A stretch of 7,056 bases of DNA from Thermoflexales bacterium (GTDB taxonomy: Bacteria; Chloroflexota; Anaerolineae; Fen-1058): the NCBI GenBank assembly GCA_030834835.1, contig JAUQXD010000133.1:1-7056 (forward strand), read 5' to 3'. The position numbers were made by a program, and so were the translations under genes. Shown here piece by piece: positions 4,840 through 7,056 of this stretch; the first letter of the stretch is position 1, and each line of letters begins with the position of its first letter. The notes below the pieces were generated by a model. The model saw nothing but the letters and a program-made list of their open reading frames with translations, was not told where the DNA came from and made no database searches.

Positions 4840-5793
4840 ATGCAGACAACGGATGCCCTGACGATCGTCGATCCACAATCGCTGGAGCCGCCCAGCAGCC
4901 TGTTGCGGACCACTCTGCGGCGGCTGTTACACAACCGATCGGCCCAGCTGGGCCTGGTGATCTTGTCGATACTGTTGGTGGTGGCGGTGTTTGCGCCTGT
5001 GATCGCCACGCATGACCCGATCGATTTCACCGATCCCGGCAACAAGACGCGCAGCACGCCGTGCATCCATCTGCTGGGGTGTCCGGCCACGCAGACTCAA
5101 TATCTGTTTGGACTGGATGGCAACGGGCGCGATCTGTTTAGCCGGGTAGTCTACGCGACGCAGGTTTCATTATTCATCGGCATCTCGACCGTGACGTTTG
5201 CGATCGTGATCGGGACGCTGATCGGAGCGCTCGCCGGCTATATTGGCGGCTGGTTCGATAACATCATCATGCGTTTTATGGATGTGCTGCTGGCGTTTCC
5301 GAGCCTGTTATTGGCGATTGCACTGGTGGCGATTCTGCGCCCGATCATTCTGGGCGGCAACCTGTCGCCGCTGGTTCCGGCGCTGTTCTCGATCGGTTTT
5401 GTGTCGATTCCGGTGTATGCGCGGATCGTGCGGGCCAGCGTGATTTCGATTAAGGAGCAGGACTTCGTCTCGGCCGATCGGGCCTTAGGCTCCTCACCGG
5501 GCCGTCTGTTGTTCCGGCGCATTTTGCCTAACGCGCTGACGCCGCTGATTGTGCAGGGCACGCTGGGGATTGCCAGCGGTATTCTGGATGCGGCGGCGCT
5601 GGGCTTTCTGGGGTTGGGCCAGCAGCCGCCTTACCCCGAATGGGGCACGATGCTGGGCATTGAACGCAACAGCGTGTTCAATGCGCCGCACCTGTTGATC
5701 TTTCCCGGTGTGTCGATCATGATCACCGTGCTGGCGTTCAACTTGCTGGGTGACGGATTGCGCGATGCGCTTGATCCGCGCCTGTATCGCTAA
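4840..5793 (+). CDS. dppC: Dipeptide-type ABC transporter permease, DppC-like
   Basis: This 317-residue protein is the second channel subunit, partner of the DppB-like permease 38 bp upstream. A cytoplasmic N-terminus leads into helix 1 (about 37-57) and the typical FAPVIATHDPI segment. The external loop holds Cys75 and Cys81 (PCIHLLGCP) and the family motif FGLDGNGRDLFSRVVYATQVSL (split 90-99 and 100-111), equivalent to GTD-x-x-GRD-x-x-SR in relatives. The core helices follow, with the coupling EAA loop DFVSADRALGSSPGRLLFRR (208-227) and LPNALTPL. The end GDGLRDALDPRLYR is diagnostic for DppC/OppC. GGAG (4831-4834) lies 5 nt before the ATG. Length and motifs are normal, with no sign of damage. 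Confidence 0.93.
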   Translation: MQTTDALTIVDPQSLEPPSSLLRTTLRRLLHNRSAQLGLVILSILLVVAVFAPVIATHDPIDFTDPGNKTRSTPCIHLLGCPATQTQYLFGLDGNGRDLFSRVVYATQVSLFIGISTVTFAIVIGTLIGALAGYIGGWFDNIIMRFMDVLLAFPSLLLAIALVAILRPIILGGNLSPLVPALFSIGFVSIPVYARIVRASVISIKEQDFVSADRALGSSPGRLLFRRILPNALTPLIVQGTLGIASGILDAAALGFLGLGQQPPYPEWGTMLGIERNSVFNAPHLLIFPGVSIMITVLAFNLLGDGLRDALDPRLYR

Positions 5794-5815
5794 CCTTCTA
5801 ATCAAAGCGACGACT

Positions 5816-6835
5816 ATGGCGCAACCTTCTTTGAGGACCAACGACAAAGCCGCAGGGCCGGGCGAGATGCTGTTGGAGATTCGCGATCTCCAGACCAGTT
5901 TCTACACGCGCGACGGCGTGGTGAAGGCCGTCGACGGCGTCAACCTCTATGTCAAGCGCGGCGAGGTGTTGGGTCTGGTCGGTGAATCGGGCTGCGGCAA
6001 GAGTGTCACGTCGCTGTCCATTTTGCGGCTGGTCAGTCAGCCGGGCAAGATCGACGGCGGCGAGATTCTGTTTGAAGGCAGCAACCTGCTCGAGCTCAGC
6101 ACCGGCGAGATGACTAAGATTCGTGGTGATCGCATCGCGATGATTTTTCAGCAGCCGCAGTCGTCGCTCAACCCGGTGTTTAAGGTGGGCGATCAACTGG
6201 CCGAGGTGCTGCAGATCCATCAGGGCATGAATAAGAAACAGGGCTGGGCGCGCGCGGTTGAACTGTTGGAGCAGGTGGGTATTCCTGATCCGCAGCGGCG
6301 CGTCAACGCCTATCCGCACGAGTTGTCCGGCGGCATGGCGCAACGTGTGATGATCGCCATGGCGTTAGCCAGCAAGCCCGATCTGCTGATCGCCGATGAA
6401 CCGACCACGGCGCTGGATGTGACGATTCAGGCGCAAATCCTCGATCTGATGCGGCAGCTGAAGAAAGAGTATGAGGCGGCCATCATCCTGATTACCCACG
6501 ATCTGGGCGTCGTCGCCGAGATGGCCAATCGGATTGCGGTGATGTACGCAGGTCAGATCGTCGAAGAAGCGGCGACTGATGAACTCTTCAGAGATCCGAG
6601 GCATCCATACACGCAGGGCCTGATCGGCTCGATCCCGGTGTTGGGCGAAATCAAAGACGAGTTGGATGTGATTCCGGGCAACGTGCCGAACCTGATCGGT
6701 CTGCCCGCCGGCTGCCGGTTTGCGCCGCGCTGCCGGGCGCGCGTGGCGAATAATCTCGAAATTTGCACCCAGACCATGCCGGAACTCATCCCGGTGGGGT
6801 TGCAGCATACGGCGCGGTGCTGGCTGTATGAGTGA
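5816..6835 (+). CDS. dppD: Dipeptide-type ABC transporter ATP-binding protein, DppD-like
   Basis: This 339-residue cytoplasmic ATPase powers the importer together with the DppF-like subunit that follows. Its motifs are Walker A GESGCGKS (56-63), Q-loop FQQP (111-114) with SSLNPV, ABC signature LSGGM (170-174), Walker B LLIADE (190-195), D-loop TALD (198-201) and switch His228. The C-terminal oligopeptide-transporter extension (from about 260, RHPYTQGL) contains GCRFAPRC...C...C with Cys300, 306, 317 and 335. This four-cysteine set is known in DppD/OppD-type subunits and in some has been shown to hold an iron-sulfur cluster. The ATG at 5816, 22 nt after the dppC stop, has no clear ribosome site. 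The in-frame ATG at 5867 (MLLEIRDL), with AGGG 9 nt before it, is an alternative that begins right at the domain, so the first 17 residues are uncertain. Confidence 0.92.
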   Translation: MAQPSLRTNDKAAGPGEMLLEIRDLQTSFYTRDGVVKAVDGVNLYVKRGEVLGLVGESGCGKSVTSLSILRLVSQPGKIDGGEILFEGSNLLELSTGEMTKIRGDRIAMIFQQPQSSLNPVFKVGDQLAEVLQIHQGMNKKQGWARAVELLEQVGIPDPQRRVNAYPHELSGGMAQRVMIAMALASKPDLLIADEPTTALDVTIQAQILDLMRQLKKEYEAAIILITHDLGVVAEMANRIAVMYAGQIVEEAATDELFRDPRHPYTQGLIGSIPVLGEIKDELDVIPGNVPNLIGLPAGCRFAPRCRARVANNLEICTQTMPELIPVGLQHTARCWLYE

Positions 6836-6851
6836 TTGAGGCGAACAACGC

Positions 6852-7056
6852 ATGCGAGTATCTTCACGCCAGGCTGACAATTCTGCCCATTTTGAGTGGT
6901 CAATGACGGACAATACGACGGTGGATAACCTGATCGAGGTTGAAAACCTGACGAAGTATTTTCCCGTGCGCGGCGGCGTCCTACAGCGCACGATCGCTCA
7001 GGTGAAGGCCGTCGAAGGGGTGAACTTTGCCGTGCGGCGCGGCGAGACGCTGGGCC
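6852..7056 (+). CDS. dppF: Second ABC transporter ATP-binding protein, DppF/OppF-like, N-terminal part (cut by window edge)
   Basis: The frame is open from ATG 6852 to the end of the window (68 codons visible). LIEVENLTKYFPVRGGVLQR and the following VKAVEGVNFAVRRGETLG match the N-terminus of DppF/OppF-type ATPases just before Walker A, including the characteristic KYFPV-x-x-G segment. Its position, 16 nt after the dppD stop, is the expected place for the partner ATPase. GAGG (6838-6841) lies 10 nt before ATG 6852; an in-frame ATG at 6903 (MTDNTTVDNLIEV) is an alternative that would remove a 17-residue unconserved leader. The catalytic motifs lie beyond the window. Confidence 0.88.
   Translation, partial: MRVSSRQADNSAHFEWSMTDNTTVDNLIEVENLTKYFPVRGGVLQRTIAQVKAVEGVNFAVRRGETLG

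Noticed and set aside
6365..6991. Long minus-strand open frame opposite the DppD-like gene (and similar minus-strand frames at 5798-6343, 3925-4455 and 2922-3362)
   Set aside because: These are mirror frames of GC-rich coding sequence with no recognisable domain or ribosome site, lying opposite strongly conserved ATPase, permease and binding-protein codons.
1..7056. CRISPR array, tRNA, rRNA, insertion sequence or prophage genes
   Set aside because: I saw no spaced repeats, cloverleaf, rRNA motif, transposase or phage protein on either strand.

Overview
The window is about 7.1 kb, GC-rich, with every recognisable gene on the + strand. It looks chromosomal and bacterial. The style of the proteins points to Chloroflexota, though this is inference without a database search: a lipoprotein with a long Ala/Pro linker, a Cys-rich family-5 solute-binding protein, a dipeptide-type permease pair with paired cysteines, and an in-frame interspersed repeat encoding PERSVAKSKD.

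Layout. (1) Bases 1-543: the 3' part of a polytopic membrane protein resembling O-antigen ligase/polymerase, cut by the window edge and carrying a 28-bp interspersed repeat in frame. (2) Bases 524-1651: a tight three-gene partner-switching module, STAS antagonist / RsbW-like HATPase kinase / STAS antagonist. It is driven by a good extended -10 promoter that lies inside the end of the ligase gene. The sigma factor and phosphatase that would complete the circuit are not in the window. (3) Bases 1652-1865: a leader without a gene, with small hairpins and a perfect Shine-Dalgarno sequence at its end. (4) Bases 1866-7056: a Dpp/Opp-type ABC importer operon in the order binding protein, DppB-like permease, DppC-like permease, DppD-like ATPase and the start of a DppF-like ATPase. 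A strong 15-bp hairpin separates the binding protein from the transport genes.

The most notable feature is the binding protein. Read against the family order that I know from E. coli DppA, it is circularly permuted. After the lipoprotein signal and linker it begins with the region that is normally the second half (the VRQAL..AIDK helix through the ASPLGNEAF C-terminus). It then runs without a break into the normal N-terminal half (FVWIQNAEP..., LRSGVKFSDG, SGPYLVKEW, ANPNYWG) and stops at the inter-lobe hinge (FYIGLNNDVKP). No part of the fold appears to be missing and the reading frame is intact. This would leave the two lobes joined by one crossover instead of two, with the normally distal lobe next to the membrane anchor.

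How the genes work together: the importer operon should take up peptides or similar small solutes, with lipid-anchored capture, a two-permease channel and two ATPases. The partner-switching module is a separate transcription unit by layout, and nothing in the sequence ties it to the transporter except adjacency.
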